Source: Sphingomonas bacterium (GTDB taxonomy: Bacteria; Pseudomonadota; Alphaproteobacteria; Sphingomonadales; Sphingomonadaceae). Taken from it: a stretch of DNA of 47,453 bases. Below, in pieces: positions 9,913 to 18,564 of the stretch (the stretch's first letter is position 1; each line of letters begins with the position of its first letter). The position numbers and the translations under genes were made by a program. The stretch covers positions 1 through 47,453 of the forward strand of contig NZ_JAQGKZ010000138.1 in assembly GCF_028289855.1 (NCBI RefSeq), in the 5' to 3' direction. The notes under the pieces were generated by a model. It was not told the DNA's origin and did no database searches. It saw only the letters and a list, made by a program, of their open reading frames with translations.

Positions 9913-11382
9913 ATGGGAACAGGGCCGGCATTCGACGAGATCATGGGGGACGGCGGAGCGGCGACCGCTCGCGCCGAATTTTCGGCGCTCGGGGCGTGGC
10001 TCGACACCACCGATGCCGCCGAGCTTCGCCGCCGCCAGCAATCGGCCGAAGCGACCTTTCGCCAGCTCGGCATAACCTTCGCGGTGTATGGCGACGAAGA
10101 CGCCAGCGAGCGGATCATCCCGTTCGATATCGTCCCGCGCGTGTTCCTGGCCGACGAATGGAAACGGCTGTCCGAAGGGCTGATCCAGCGCGTCCAGGCG
10201 ATCAACCTGTTCCTCGACGATATCTATGGCGAGCGGAAGATCCTGAAGGAGGGCATCCTTCCCGACGATTTGATCTTCGGCAATCCGCAGTTCCGCCCCG
10301 AAATCGCGGGGATGCGCCCGCCGCACGGCATCTGGGCGCATATTTGCGGGATCGACCTGGTGCGCACGGGGCCGGACGATTTCTTCGTGCTGGAGGACAA
10401 TGCGCGCACGCCCTCGGGCGTCAGCTATATGCTCGAAAATCGCGAGGCGATGCTGCGGCTGTGTCCCGAACTGTTCCGCCAGTTCCGCGTCGCGGCTGTG
10501 GACTCATATCCCGACCGGCTGCTTGCGACGATGAAGTCGGTGGCCCCGCCGGGCACCGGGAGCAACCCGGTGTGCGTCGTGCTGACCCCGGGGCATTTCA
10601 ATTCTGCCTATTACGAGCACAGCTTCCTCGCAGACTCGATGGGGATCGAGCTGGTCGAGGCGGCGGACCTTATCGTCGACGACGACATCGTGTGGATGCG
10701 GACGATCGCGGGACGCGTGAAGGTCGACGTGATCTATCGCCGGATCGACGACGATTATCTTGACCCGCTCGTTTTCCGGCCGGACTCGGCCCTCGGCGTG
10801 CGCGGGCTGATCGCGGCCTATGCCGCGGGCAACGTCGCGATCATCAACGCGCCGGGCAACGGCATCGCCGACGACAAGGCGATCTACAGCTATATGCCGG
10901 AGATCGTGCGCTATTATACCGGTGCCGAGGCGAAATTGCCCAACGTCCAGACCTTCCGTTGCCGCGAGCCGGAGGCGTTGCAATATACGCTCGATAACCT
11001 CGAAGAGCTGGTCGTGAAGCTGGTCGACGGGTCGGGAGGGTACGGTATGCTGGTCGGGCCGACCGCGTCGAAGGACGAGATCGAAAAATTCCGCGCCGCG
11101 CTGATCGCCGAGCCGCACCGCTACATCGCGCAGCCGACGCTGGCGCTGTCGACCGTGCCGACGTTGGTCGAGCAGGGGCTCGCCCCGCGCCACGTCGATT
11201 TCCGCCCGTTCGTGCTGACCGGATCTAAGGGCATCCAGGTCGTCCCAGGCGGCCTCACCCGCGTCGCTTTGCGCGAGGGATCGTTGGTGGTGAATTCGTC
11301 GCAGGGTGGCGGGACCAAGGACAGCTTCGTGTTGATGGATAATGGTCCCCGGCAGCGTCAGTCGCAGGTACCGAACGCATGA
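9913..11382 (+). CDS. Circularly permuted ATP-grasp type 2 protein (DUF404/DUF407)
   Basis: 489 residues. The sequence follows the DUF404-DUF407 family closely: PFDIVPRVFLADEW, then QRVQAINLFLDDIYGERKIL, then the characteristic DFFVLEDNARTPSGVSYMLENR, VVLTPGHFNSAYYEHSFLA and VVKLVDGSGGYGML. The family is predicted to use ATP to form a peptide-like bond, and it is almost always found with alpha-E and transglutaminase-like partners, as here. Its substrate is unproven. The ATG at 9913 follows a G-rich ribosome site (GGGGG). Upstream at about 9850, the sequence TTGTGCATTGCAGCAA lies in the 86-bp gap and may be part of the promoter. The stop is followed at once by the large palindrome that separates it from the alpha-E gene. 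Confidence 0.9.
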   Translation: MGTGPAFDEIMGDGGAATARAEFSALGAWLDTTDAAELRRRQQSAEATFRQLGITFAVYGDEDASERIIPFDIVPRVFLADEWKRLSEGLIQRVQAINLFLDDIYGERKILKEGILPDDLIFGNPQFRPEIAGMRPPHGIWAHICGIDLVRTGPDDFFVLEDNARTPSGVSYMLENREAMLRLCPELFRQFRVAAVDSYPDRLLATMKSVAPPGTGSNPVCVVLTPGHFNSAYYEHSFLADSMGIELVEAADLIVDDDIVWMRTIAGRVKVDVIYRRIDDDYLDPLVFRPDSALGVRGLIAAYAAGNVAIINAPGNGIADDKAIYSYMPEIVRYYTGAEAKLPNVQTFRCREPEALQYTLDNLEELVVKLVDGSGGYGMLVGPTASKDEIEKFRAALIAEPHRYIAQPTLALSTVPTLVEQGLAPRHVDFRPFVLTGSKGIQVVPGGLTRVALREGSLVVNSSQGGGTKDSFVLMDNGPRQRQSQVPNA

Positions 11383-11383
11383 C

Positions 11384-11478
11384 CTCCAAATACGCTTCCC
11401 CGGCGAAGGCCGGGGCCCAGTTGCGAGCCGCTCGATACTGGGCCCCGGCCTTCGCCGGGGAAGCGTTGATATTTGGAG
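11384..11478. repeat. Very large palindrome inside the ATP-grasp / alpha-E operon
   Basis: Two arms are exact reverse complements over 29 bases (11393-11421 and 11437-11465), with a 15-base loop. After a 4-base bulge on the right side, nine more bases pair (11384-11392 with 11470-11478). The core CCCCGGCGAAGGCCGGGGCCC is itself nearly self-complementary. This is the style of the intergenic repeats common in sphingomonad genomes. The right outer arm contains TTTGGAG, the likely ribosome site of the alpha-E gene that starts at 11489. The RNA hairpin would therefore hide it, and could also stop or stabilise the upstream message. Confidence 0.92.
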
Positions 11479-11488
11479 CATCGGCCTG

Positions 11489-12424
11489 ATGCTCTCGCGC
11501 ACCGCCTCGTCGCTCTACTGGCTCGGCCGCTATGTCGAGCGCGCCGATTTCATCGCGCGGTTGGTCGAGGCGACCGTGCGGCTCGACGTGCTGTCGCCGC
11601 GGCCCGCGGGCGATATCGCCTGGGGCAGCGCGCTGACCGTGATCGAGGCGGCCGATGCGTTCAAGGCGAGCGGGGCGACGATCGGCCAGCAAGCCGTGGC
11701 GCGCTTCCTGACGATCGACACGAGCCATCCGGGATCGATCGTCCGCTGCCTCGACATGGCGCGGACCAACGCGCGAGCGGTCCGCACCGCGCTGACTCGC
11801 GATGCGTGGACCGGGATCAACCGCGCGTGGCTGGTGTTCGACGGGCGCTCATCGCCCGGCGGCGCGACCGCGACGATGAATTTGATCGAGGCGGTCAAGG
11901 CCGAGACGCGCGGGTTCGAGGGCGCGATCCACCATATGCTCAAGAACCAGGCGACGTGGTTCATCCGGCTGGGCCAGGCGGTCGAGCGCGGCGACAACAC
12001 CGCGCGGTTGCTCGACGTCAAATATCACATTCTGCTGCCCAAGGGCGAACGCGTGGGCGGGGTGGTCGACCGCGATCAGTGGACGACGATCCTTCAGACC
12101 GTTTCCGCGGTGACCGCATATCGCTGGCTGTATAACGACGGGCTCAAGCCGGCGAACGTCATCGACTTGCTGATCGCGCGCCACGAATTGCCGCGCAGCC
12201 TCGCCGCGTCGGCCGAAGAAGCGGTCGAATTGCTCTCGCAACTCGCCAAGCGCACCGGGCACCACGGCGAGGCCGACCGTATGGCGCGCGCGCGGCACAC
12301 GCGGATCGCCAAGACGCGATCGGCCGACATCATCGTCAGCGGGCTGCATCAATATCTGGAAAGCTTCCTCGAAGAGAATGCGCGACTGCACTTCGCAATC
12401 GGGCGGCAGTTCAAGTTTGCATGA
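11489..12424 (+). CDS. Alpha-E domain protein (DUF403)
   Basis: 311 residues, all predicted helical. The N-terminus MLSRTASSLYWLGRYVERAD is the signature opening of the alpha-E family, which fixes the start at 11489 and rules out the longer open frame that reads through the palindrome from 11342. Later conserved pieces are MLKNQATWFIRLGQAVERGDN and the C-terminal GLHQYLESFLEEN. Alpha-E proteins occur with the permuted ATP-grasp and transglutaminase-like proteins and are thought to be part of the same modification machinery; biochemical function is unknown. GGAG at 11475-11478 lies ten bases before the start and inside the palindrome's arm. The stop overlaps the next gene as ATGA. Confidence 0.9.
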   Translation: MLSRTASSLYWLGRYVERADFIARLVEATVRLDVLSPRPAGDIAWGSALTVIEAADAFKASGATIGQQAVARFLTIDTSHPGSIVRCLDMARTNARAVRTALTRDAWTGINRAWLVFDGRSSPGGATATMNLIEAVKAETRGFEGAIHHMLKNQATWFIRLGQAVERGDNTARLLDVKYHILLPKGERVGGVVDRDQWTTILQTVSAVTAYRWLYNDGLKPANVIDLLIARHELPRSLAASAEEAVELLSQLAKRTGHHGEADRMARARHTRIAKTRSADIIVSGLHQYLESFLEENARLHFAIGRQFKFA

Positions 12425-13101
12425 GGATCGCGGTCGATCACACGCTGACCGTCGCCTTTCCCTCTCTCCAGTCACGCGCCACGCTGGCGCTCCGCGTCAC
12501 GCCCGACGATCATCACGACCAGACGGTGTCGGGGTGGCGGATCGGTCCCGATTGCGACGCGCGGCTGCGCAACGGCCGCGACGGATACGGCAACGTGCTG
12601 ACGATGGTCTATGCCGAGGGGCCGATCGACGGAATCGAATTCCACGTCACCGGGGAGGTGTTCACGGGGCCGTCGAGCGGCATCCTGAGCCCCGCGCACC
12701 CGGAGCCGTTGCCGCCATCCTTGTTCCTGCGTCCCGGCGATGCGACGGCTTCCGATCTGGTCGCGCTGGTGGTCGACGCTGGAGAGGGTGCCGCGGACGC
12801 GATCGAGCGGCTGCATCATGTCAACGTCGCGCTCCATCGCCGCGCCGACGATGCTGGCCGTGATGCATTGACGACGAGCTTCGTCGCGGCGGCGCGGCGG
12901 CTGGCGTATCCGGCGCGGTGCGTGTCGGGGTATTTGGTTGCGGAAGGCGGCTCGCGGCCGCACGTCTGGGCGGAGGCGCATGTCGCGGGTATCGGATGGG
13001 TCGGGTTCGACCCGCTGCTCGGCCTGTCGGCGGGCGAGGACCACGCTCGCGTCGCGAGCGCGCTTGACCTGGCCGGCGTCGCGATGATCGTCGGTATCTA
13101 G
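12421..13101 (+). CDS. Transglutaminase-like protein lacking the catalytic Cys (likely pseudoenzyme)
   Basis: 226 residues, shorter than the usual 260-290 of this operon family. The N-terminal beta domain ([21 protein letters not shown]) is normal. In the core, the segment that normally reads GVCQDFAHLFIAAxR is here [15 protein letters not shown], so Arg or Asp stands where the nucleophilic Cys belongs. About 20-30 residues before it are also missing. The following [12 protein letters not shown], the His of [10 protein letters not shown] and the Asp of GFDP remain. Family members hydrolyse or transfer amide bonds with a Cys-His-Asp triad. This copy should not, unless the Cys of PARCVSGY substitutes, which is unlikely from its place. 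The gene is coupled to the alpha-E gene by ATGA and shares a CTAG two-way stop with bpt. Confidence 0.8.
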   Translation: MRIAVDHTLTVAFPSLQSRATLALRVTPDDHHDQTVSGWRIGPDCDARLRNGRDGYGNVLTMVYAEGPIDGIEFHVTGEVFTGPSSGILSPAHPEPLPPSLFLRPGDATASDLVALVVDAGEGAADAIERLHHVNVALHRRADDAGRDALTTSFVAAARRLAYPARCVSGYLVAEGGSRPHVWAEAHVAGIGWVGFDPLLGLSAGEDHARVASALDLAGVAMIVGI

Positions 13102-13901
13102 GCCAGCTCGCCCGACAGCGCGAGCGCTTGCTCGACCGGGTGAACCGGCGGCGAGTAGGTTGCGTTCTCGTCCTGCAGCACCGTCCAGCCGTTCGGCCCC
13201 AGCACTTCGAGCGGGCGATAGCGCGTCTTGTAGGCCATCCGCGCCGACCCCTTCACCCAATAGCCGAGATAGACGTAGGACAGCCCGGCGGCACGCGCGC
13301 GCAGGATATGGTCCATGATGATGAAATTGCCGAGGCCTGGGCGATCCTCGTCGTCCGCGAGGAAGAAGCTGTAGATCATGCTCAGCCCGTCGGCCTGCTG
13401 GTCGGTCAGGCACGCGCCGACCAGCCGCCCGCGCTCGCCGTGCAGGCTGGGCTCGCGATATTCGACGACCACCGAATTGACCGGCGACTGTTCGACCATG
13501 TCGGCATAATCGCTATCGTCCATCAGCGTCATCCCGCCCGCAGGATGGCGTGCCGACAGATAGCGGCGGAGCAATTGGAACTGCTCATCGGTTGCCCAGG
13601 CGTTGCACGCGTTGACCTCCAAGTCGGCGTGACGGCGCAGCACCTTGCGCTGGCTGGCATTTGGCTTGAAATCGGGTGTCACGACGCGGACCGACACGCA
13701 CGCCGAACAGCCGGCGCAGCTGGGGCGGTACGCCACCGACTGGCTGCGGCGAAAACCGATCCGGCCCAGCGCGTCATTGAGCTCGCTGGCATGCGCACCG
13801 TTGAGCTCGGTGAACACCTTGCGCTCCTGCCGCCCCGGCAAATAGGGGCAGGGCGACGGCGAGGTCACGAAAAAGCGCGGAAAACGGAAAGGCGCAGTCA
13901 C
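13098..13901 (-). CDS. bpt: Aspartate/glutamate leucyltransferase (Bpt)
   Basis: 267 residues. The sequence is that of the bacterial ATE-related N-end-rule transferase: [19 protein letters not shown] near the N-terminus, [16 protein letters not shown] with the CxxC that helps bind tRNA or metal, and [12 protein letters not shown] and [19 protein letters not shown] in the acetyltransferase-like half. It transfers Leu from Leu-tRNA to proteins with N-terminal Asp or Glu, marking them for ClpAP. I chose GTG at 13901 because homologues begin just before FRFPRFF and an AGGGGA ribosome site lies about 13 bases upstream. An open extension reaches to 14045 but has no homologous character. Convergent with the transglutaminase-like gene. 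Confidence 0.92.
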   Translation of the reverse strand: MTAPFRFPRFFVTSPSPCPYLPGRQERKVFTELNGAHASELNDALGRIGFRRSQSVAYRPSCAGCSACVSVRVVTPDFKPNASQRKVLRRHADLEVNACNAWATDEQFQLLRRYLSARHPAGGMTLMDDSDYADMVEQSPVNSVVVEYREPSLHGERGRLVGACLTDQQADGLSMIYSFFLADDEDRPGLGNFIIMDHILRARAAGLSYVYLGYWVKGSARMAYKTRYRPLEVLGPNGWTVLQDENATYSPPVHPVEQALALSGELA

Positions 13902-14046
13902 CGCCGGTTTGTCCCCTAAACGTGCCGGCAAGCCCGGCTGTCGGACGCACCATGAATCAAGCCGCGCATGATGAAAAGCGGCTTTACCATCAAAGAGAGT
14001 TAATGGTGGGGGAAGGAGGCGACGAAGCGCGTCGCGGGCAGACAAT

Positions 14047-14099
14047 GACTCACGCGAATCGGGTGCGCAAGGGCACTCGCCGCACGCCCGATTCGTTTT
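14047..14099. promoter_or_regulatory. Inverted repeat with three GANTC sites, followed by a T-tract
   Basis: CGAATCGGG at 14055-14063 pairs with CCCGATTCG at 14087-14095, and TGCG/CGCA extends the stem past a 2-base bulge. TTTTG follows directly, so on the plus strand it has the form of an intrinsic terminator. GACTC (14047), GAATC (14056) and GATTC (14090) are CcrM methylation sites. It lies in the 254-bp gap between bpt and the gene at 14156, with nothing else recognisable there. It may end a short RNA from the bpt upstream region or act as a methylation-sensitive control site. Confidence 0.45.
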
Positions 14100-14155
14100 G
14101 TCGCAAGCTTCGGTTCAGCCTCGCCAGGATAGCAAGCGGGCGAAGGAGAGTTTCG

Positions 14156-14641
14156 ATGCGTTTGATCACCCTTTGCGCTTTGATCGCGGTTGCCGCCACG
14201 CCAGCCTTGGCGCGGCGCGCGAAACCGGCGATGCCGTTGCCGCCGCGCGGCATGGATTACGTCGAAACCGTCTGTACCGGGGGGATCGATGGGCGGTACG
14301 AACAGGTCCGCGTGCTGGCCAATGGTCAGGTGCTGAAGATGACGATGCGATCGAACGGCGTCTGGTACGCAACGGCGACACGGCGCGAGGTGGCGAAGAT
14401 CATGCGCGAGCTCGATCTCGCGCGGTTCGAGCGGCGCGTGGTGCTGCCTGAAAAGCCGTACATCATGGATGGGATCGATTGCTCGCTGACACGCGGCAGC
14501 AACGGCCGCACCTATACGCTGACGCTGATGCAGCAGAGCCGATTGAAGCCGCAATATCGCGACCTTGCCAGGGCGCTCGACGATATCAATGAGTTGGGCC
14601 GCCGCGCGACCGGGCCGATCCTGCGGTCGGCCTCGCAATAA
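14156..14641 (+). CDS. Uncharacterised small secreted protein
   Basis: 161 residues beginning with a Sec signal peptide (MRLITLCALIAVAATPALA). The ATG at 14156 has a very good AAGGAGAG ribosome site. The mature part has two Cys, one in the segment YVETVCTGGIDGRYEQV and one in MDGIDCSLTRGS, that could form a disulfide. It has a basic stretch after the cleavage site and a C-terminal helical part (YRDLARALDDINELGRRA). No family is recognised. It stands alone between bpt and the threonine ammonia-lyase gene, downstream of the GANTC-containing inverted repeat. Confidence 0.75.
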   Translation: MRLITLCALIAVAATPALARRAKPAMPLPPRGMDYVETVCTGGIDGRYEQVRVLANGQVLKMTMRSNGVWYATATRREVAKIMRELDLARFERRVVLPEKPYIMDGIDCSLTRGSNGRTYTLTLMQQSRLKPQYRDLARALDDINELGRRATGPILRSASQ

Positions 14642-14648
14642 AGTCAGC

Positions 14649-14677
14649 CGTCATGCTGAAACGAGTTCAGGGTGACG
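14649..14677. repeat. Short intergenic palindrome (TGAA-N5-TTCA family)
   Basis: CGTCATGCTGAA and TTCAGGGTGACG flank the loop ACGAG; ten of twelve positions pair. The same core (CTGAA, five bases, TTCAG) occurs at 21395-21415 and 21469-21489. It lies in the 51 bp between two convergent stops and could also act as a terminator. Confidence 0.75.
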
Positions 14678-14692
14678 GTATTTGGTTGGTTG

Positions 14693-15922
14693 TTATGCCA
14701 ACTCGACAGGGCTGACCTCGTAATCGGCCGCCTTCAGCGCGGCGACCAGCCGATCGAGATGGTCGCGGTCGCGCGCTTCGCATTCGATCTCGGTGATCAG
14801 TCCCTTGGCGGGGAGCGAAGTGAATACGCGCTGGTGGTAGACTTCGATGATGTTGACGCGCTGTTCGTGGAAGATGCGCGCGACGTTGAACAGCGCGCCC
14901 GGCTGATCCTGGAGCTGGATGCGCAGCCGCGCGAGGCGGCCCGAGCGCGCGAGGTCGCGCAGCAGCACATTGGCGAGCAACCGTGTATCGATATTGCCCC
15001 CGCATAGCACGACGCCGACGGTCTTGCCCTTGAACCGCTCGGGATGCTCGAGCAGCGCTGCGAGGCCCGCCGCGCCAGCCCCTTCAACCACCGACTTCTC
15101 GATCTGAAGGAGCAACGCGACCGCATGCTCCAGACTGCGCTCGCTGACCAGGACGATGTCGTCGACCAGCGCTGCGACCATGGCGGAGGTGATCCCGCCC
15201 GGCTCCTTGACCGCGATACCCTCGGCCAGCGTGTCGCCGGCGCACGGATATTGCGTGCCCTTGATGCGGTTGTGCATCGACGGGAACAGTTCGGCCTCGA
15301 CCCCGATCACTTCGATCGGATGGTCCGCGGCTTTGGCGACGACCGCCATTCCGCTGATCAGCCCGCCCCCGCCGATCGGGGTGACGAAGGTGTCGATCGC
15401 CGGCACGTCCTCCAGCATCTCGATCGCCACCGTGCCGGCGCCGGCGACGATGCGCGGGTCGTCGAACGGATGGACGAACGTGTAGCCGCGCTCCGCCTCG
15501 AGTTCGCGGGCATGCGCGTAGGCGGCGTCGAACGTGTCGCCGAACAGGATGACGGTCGCGCCATGGCCTTCGGTCTGGACGACCTTCACCGTCGGGGTGT
15601 TGGTCGGCATGACGATCGTCGCCGGGATGCCGAGGCGGTGGGCATTATAGGCGAGGCCCTGCGCGTGATTGCCCGCGGATGCCGCGATCACACCCTTGGC
15701 GCGCGCCGCGTCGTCGAGCTGCAGCAGCGTGTTGAGCGCGCCGCGTTCCTTGTAGGCGGCGGTGAACTGCAGGTTCTCGAACTTGAGATAGACGGTCGCG
15801 CCGGTCAGCTCGCTCAGCGTGCGGCTGATCAGCGTCGGCGTGCGAACGATCGCGTCGCGGATGCGGTCGTGTGCGGCGCGGACGTCGTCGATCGTGACGG
15901 GGATGGGGGGGAGGGCGGTCAT
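14693..15922 (-). CDS. ilvA: Threonine ammonia-lyase with C-terminal ACT domain
   Basis: 409 residues, fold type II PLP enzyme. Lys58 in FTAAYKERGALN is the PLP Schiff-base lysine, SAGNHAQG binds the substrate carboxylate, and VTPIGGGGLISG binds the PLP phosphate. From about residue 330 a single ACT domain follows (LRIQLQDQPGALFNVARIFH). It deaminates threonine to 2-oxobutanoate, feeding isoleucine synthesis or threonine breakdown. The length and single ACT-like domain fit the shorter class, closer to the catabolic type, rather than the E. coli IlvA with its longer regulatory region. No other ilv gene is nearby. The ATG at 15922 is preceded by a short gap shared with the divergent dehydrogenase gene. 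Confidence 0.92.
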   Translation of the reverse strand: MTALPPIPVTIDDVRAAHDRIRDAIVRTPTLISRTLSELTGATVYLKFENLQFTAAYKERGALNTLLQLDDAARAKGVIAASAGNHAQGLAYNAHRLGIPATIVMPTNTPTVKVVQTEGHGATVILFGDTFDAAYAHARELEAERGYTFVHPFDDPRIVAGAGTVAIEMLEDVPAIDTFVTPIGGGGLISGMAVVAKAADHPIEVIGVEAELFPSMHNRIKGTQYPCAGDTLAEGIAVKEPGGITSAMVAALVDDIVLVSERSLEHAVALLLQIEKSVVEGAGAAGLAALLEHPERFKGKTVGVVLCGGNIDTRLLANVLLRDLARSGRLARLRIQLQDQPGALFNVARIFHEQRVNIIEVYHQRVFTSLPAKGLITEIECEARDRDHLDRLVAALKAADYEVSPVELA

Positions 15923-15976
15923 GCCGCGCGACTAGACCATCTGGCGGATCGGGGGAACACCGCTTATGCGCCGGAA

Positions 15977-16843
15977 ATGGCAAGAGTGGCTTTCATCGGA
16001 CTGGGCGTGATGGGCGCGCCGATCGCGCGGCATCTGGCGGGCGCGGGGCACGAGGTCACGGTCTATAACCGCACGGCGGACAAGGCGGCGGCGTGGGTCG
16101 CCGCGCATGGTGGCCGAAGCGCCGCGACGCCCGCCGAGGCGGCGCGAGACCAGGACGCGGTGCTGACGTGCGTCGGCAATGACGAGGACCTCGCGGCGGT
16201 GACGCTTGGCGATGACGGCGCGTTCGGCGCGATGCACGAGGGCGCGGTGTTCATCGACCATACCACCGTCTCCGCCGACATCGCCCGGCGGCTGGCGGAC
16301 GAGGCCGACCGACGTGGCGTGCACGCGTTGGATGCACCGGTGTCGGGCGGACAGGCAGGCGCGGAGAACGGTAAGCTGTCGATCATGTGCGGCGGGTCGG
16401 GCAAAGCGATGACACTCGCCGAGCCGTTGATGCACGCTTATGCCGCGCGGACCGTCCATATCGGTGGACCCGGTTCCGGCCAGACAACCAAGATGGTTAA
16501 TCAGATCGCTATTGCCGGGGTGTTGCAAGGCGTCAGCGAGGCGCTCCGCTTCGCCCAAGCCAGCGAACTCGATCTCGACAAGGTGCTCGAAGCGATCTCC
16601 GGCGGCGCGGCGCAAAGCTGGCAGCTGGTCAATCGCTGGCCGACCATGGCGAAGGACGAATTCGACTTCGGCTTCGCGATCGACTGGATGCGCAAGGATC
16701 TGGGCCTCGCGCTCGACGAAGCCGGGCGTAATGGCGCGCTGTTGCCGATGACCGCGCTGATCGATCAATTCTACGCCGAAGTGCAGAAGATGGGAGGCGC
16801 GCGGCAGGACACCAGCGCGCTCGTGAGGAGATTGCCGAAGTGA
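15977..16843 (+). CDS. NAD(P)-dependent 3-hydroxyisobutyrate dehydrogenase-family oxidoreductase
   Basis: 288 residues of the beta-hydroxyacid dehydrogenase family. The N-terminal Rossmann motif is VAFIGLGVMGAPIARHL. The substrate-binding DAPVSGGQAGAENGKLSIMCGG is present, and the catalytic Lys lies in GSGQTTKMVNQ. The family oxidises 3-hydroxyisobutyrate, tartronate semialdehyde and related acids, so the exact substrate is open. The ATG at 15977 begins the protein where homologues begin; the ribosome site is weak. It is divergent from the threonine ammonia-lyase gene and translationally coupled (GTGA) to the amidohydrolase. Confidence 0.88.
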   Translation: MARVAFIGLGVMGAPIARHLAGAGHEVTVYNRTADKAAAWVAAHGGRSAATPAEAARDQDAVLTCVGNDEDLAAVTLGDDGAFGAMHEGAVFIDHTTVSADIARRLADEADRRGVHALDAPVSGGQAGAENGKLSIMCGGSGKAMTLAEPLMHAYAARTVHIGGPGSGQTTKMVNQIAIAGVLQGVSEALRFAQASELDLDKVLEAISGGAAQSWQLVNRWPTMAKDEFDFGFAIDWMRKDLGLALDEAGRNGALLPMTALIDQFYAEVQKMGGARQDTSALVRRLPK

Positions 16844-18501
16844 TTGGATCGTTCCGCAAGCTGGTCGCCGCCGCGATCGCGCTGTCGATGGTCGCGACCC
16901 CGGCGCTGGCCGACGGGGTGGTCGACAACGTCAACGGCATGACGATGGACGCCCAAGGACAAGTGATCCACTTTACCGGTCTGGTCATCGGCCGTGACGG
17001 CAAGGTCGTGCGGCTGCTGCAATCGGGCGACAAGCGGCCCGATCGCCCCGACTGGCTGTCCAATCAGAAGGGGCGGACGTTGCTGCCCGGGTTTGTCGAC
17101 GCACACGGCCACGTGATCGACCTGGGTTTCCGCGCGCTCGAACTCGATTTGTCGGACACCAAATCTCTCGACGAGGCCAAGGCGAAGATTGCCGCGTACG
17201 TCGCCGCCAATCCCGACAAGAAATGGATCGTCGGCGGCGGCTGGAACCAGGAAAAATGGAAGCTCGGCCGCTTCCCGACCGCCTCCGACCTCGATGCGGT
17301 AGTCGCTGACCGCCCGGTCTGGCTCGGCCGCGCCGACGGGCATGCCGCCTGGGCCAACAGCGCTGCGATCAAGGCGGCGGGCGTCACCGCCAAGACCGCG
17401 ACGCCGGCCGGCGGGCGGATCGAGAAGATCGGGATCGAACCCACCGGCGTGTTCGTCGATGCGGCGATGGGACTGATCGAGAAAGCGGTGCCGCAACCGC
17501 TCCCCAAGGACCGCGATTTCGCGCTGCAAAAGGCGCAGGAAATCCTGCTCGCGTTCGGCATCACCGCGACGTCCGACATGGGCACGTCGATGGACGATTG
17601 GCTGGCGATGCGCCGGATGGGCGACCGCGGCGCGTTGCTGGTGCGGATCATGAGCTATGGCCTGGGCGTCGAGACCGCGATCCGCGTTGGCGGGAGCGGG
17701 CCGACGCCGTGGTTGTACGGCGACAAGCTGCGGATGGGCGGGGTCAAGCTCTACGCCGACGGCGCGCTCGGTTCGCGCGGGGCGTGGTTGCTCAAGCCGT
17801 ACAGCGACGCGCCGGGCCAGTCGGGTGCGGGGTTTCTGTCCGACACCTTGCTGCAGAATTACATGAGCCGCGCATCGATGGACGGCTGGCAGGTCGCGGT
17901 CCATGCGATCGGCGACAAGGCCAACCGTCAGGTGCTCGATGCGATCGAAGCAATGGAGGGGACCTACAAGGGCGACCGCCGCTGGCGGATCGAACACGCA
18001 CAGATCGTCGATCCCGCCGATCTGCCGCGCTTCGCCAGCCTGAAGGTTATCGCGTCGATGCAGCCGACGCATGCGACATCCGACCGTACGATGGCGGAGG
18101 CGCGGCTGGGGCCGGATCGGCTGACCGGCGCCTATGCCTGGGCGACGATGCTGCGCAACGGCGTGAGCCTGGCCTTCGGCAGCGACTATCCGGTCGAAAG
18201 CCCCGACCCTTGGGCCGGCTGGGCCGCGGCGTTCACGCGTCAGGATGCGAACGGCGAGCCGTTCGGCGGCTGGCGTCCCGAGGAAAAGGTGACGCGCGAA
18301 CAGGCGTGGTGGGCGTTCACCGCAGGCGGGGCCTATGCCGGGTTCGCCGAGGATAAGTTCGGTCGCTTGGCGGTGGGGCAGGCGGCGGATTTCATCATCG
18401 TCGACCGCGACCCGTTCCTGTCCAGCCCGACCGACCTGCGCGCGACCAAGGTCGAGGAAACGTGGATCGGCGGGGCGAAGGTTTACGTGCGGAAGCCGTA
18501 G
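16840..18501 (+). CDS. Exported amidohydrolase family 3 protein (YtcJ-like metal-dependent hydrolase)
   Basis: 553 residues with an N-terminal signal peptide (cleavage near TPALA). Amidohydrolase superfamily features: PGFVDAHGHV with metal ligands His89 and His91, VAVHAIGDKANRQVL, RIEHAQIV with the next metal His, and FGSDYPVESPDPW with the catalytic Asp. The C-terminal GRLAVGQAADFIIVDRDPF is the composite beta-sandwich piece of this group. It hydrolyses an unknown amide, urea or cyclic substrate. The start is GTG at 16840, overlapping the dehydrogenase stop, with GAGGAG nine bases upstream. Confidence 0.88.
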   Translation: MIGSFRKLVAAAIALSMVATPALADGVVDNVNGMTMDAQGQVIHFTGLVIGRDGKVVRLLQSGDKRPDRPDWLSNQKGRTLLPGFVDAHGHVIDLGFRALELDLSDTKSLDEAKAKIAAYVAANPDKKWIVGGGWNQEKWKLGRFPTASDLDAVVADRPVWLGRADGHAAWANSAAIKAAGVTAKTATPAGGRIEKIGIEPTGVFVDAAMGLIEKAVPQPLPKDRDFALQKAQEILLAFGITATSDMGTSMDDWLAMRRMGDRGALLVRIMSYGLGVETAIRVGGSGPTPWLYGDKLRMGGVKLYADGALGSRGAWLLKPYSDAPGQSGAGFLSDTLLQNYMSRASMDGWQVAVHAIGDKANRQVLDAIEAMEGTYKGDRRWRIEHAQIVDPADLPRFASLKVIASMQPTHATSDRTMAEARLGPDRLTGAYAWATMLRNGVSLAFGSDYPVESPDPWAGWAAAFTRQDANGEPFGGWRPEEKVTREQAWWAFTAGGAYAGFAEDKFGRLAVGQAADFIIVDRDPFLSSPTDLRATKVEETWIGGAKVYVRKP

Positions 18502-18541
18502 ACAAAGAAAAGGGCCGCGGCGTTTTGCAACGCCGCGGCCC
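18501..18541 (-). terminator. Rho-independent terminator of ctrA
   Basis: A perfect 13-bp stem (18512-18524 with 18529-18541) and a 4-base loop. Read on the minus strand it is followed by TTTTCTTTGT, a U-rich tail. It sits 23 bp past the ctrA stop, so it ends the leftward ctrA transcript. It may also serve the rightward amidohydrolase gene, whose stop is 11 bp from the stem. Confidence 0.9.
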
Positions 18542-18564
18542 GTCCCCCTTGAACTGTTTCGCTG

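Noticed and set aside
11342..11488. Extension of the alpha-E frame through the palindrome
   Set aside because: The translated palindrome has no family character, and the protein family starts at MLSRTA.
13902..14045. N-terminal extension of bpt to an ATG at 14045
   Set aside because: Bpt proteins begin just before FRFPRFF; GTG 13901 has a ribosome site and the extension shows no conserved feature.
13922..14155. N-terminal extension of the secreted protein at 14156
   Set aside because: The extension would bury the signal peptide; the ATG at 14156 has a near-perfect ribosome site.
15044..15976. Upstream extension of the dehydrogenase frame to 15044
   Set aside because: It is antisense to the threonine ammonia-lyase gene; homologues start at MARVAFIGLG (15977).
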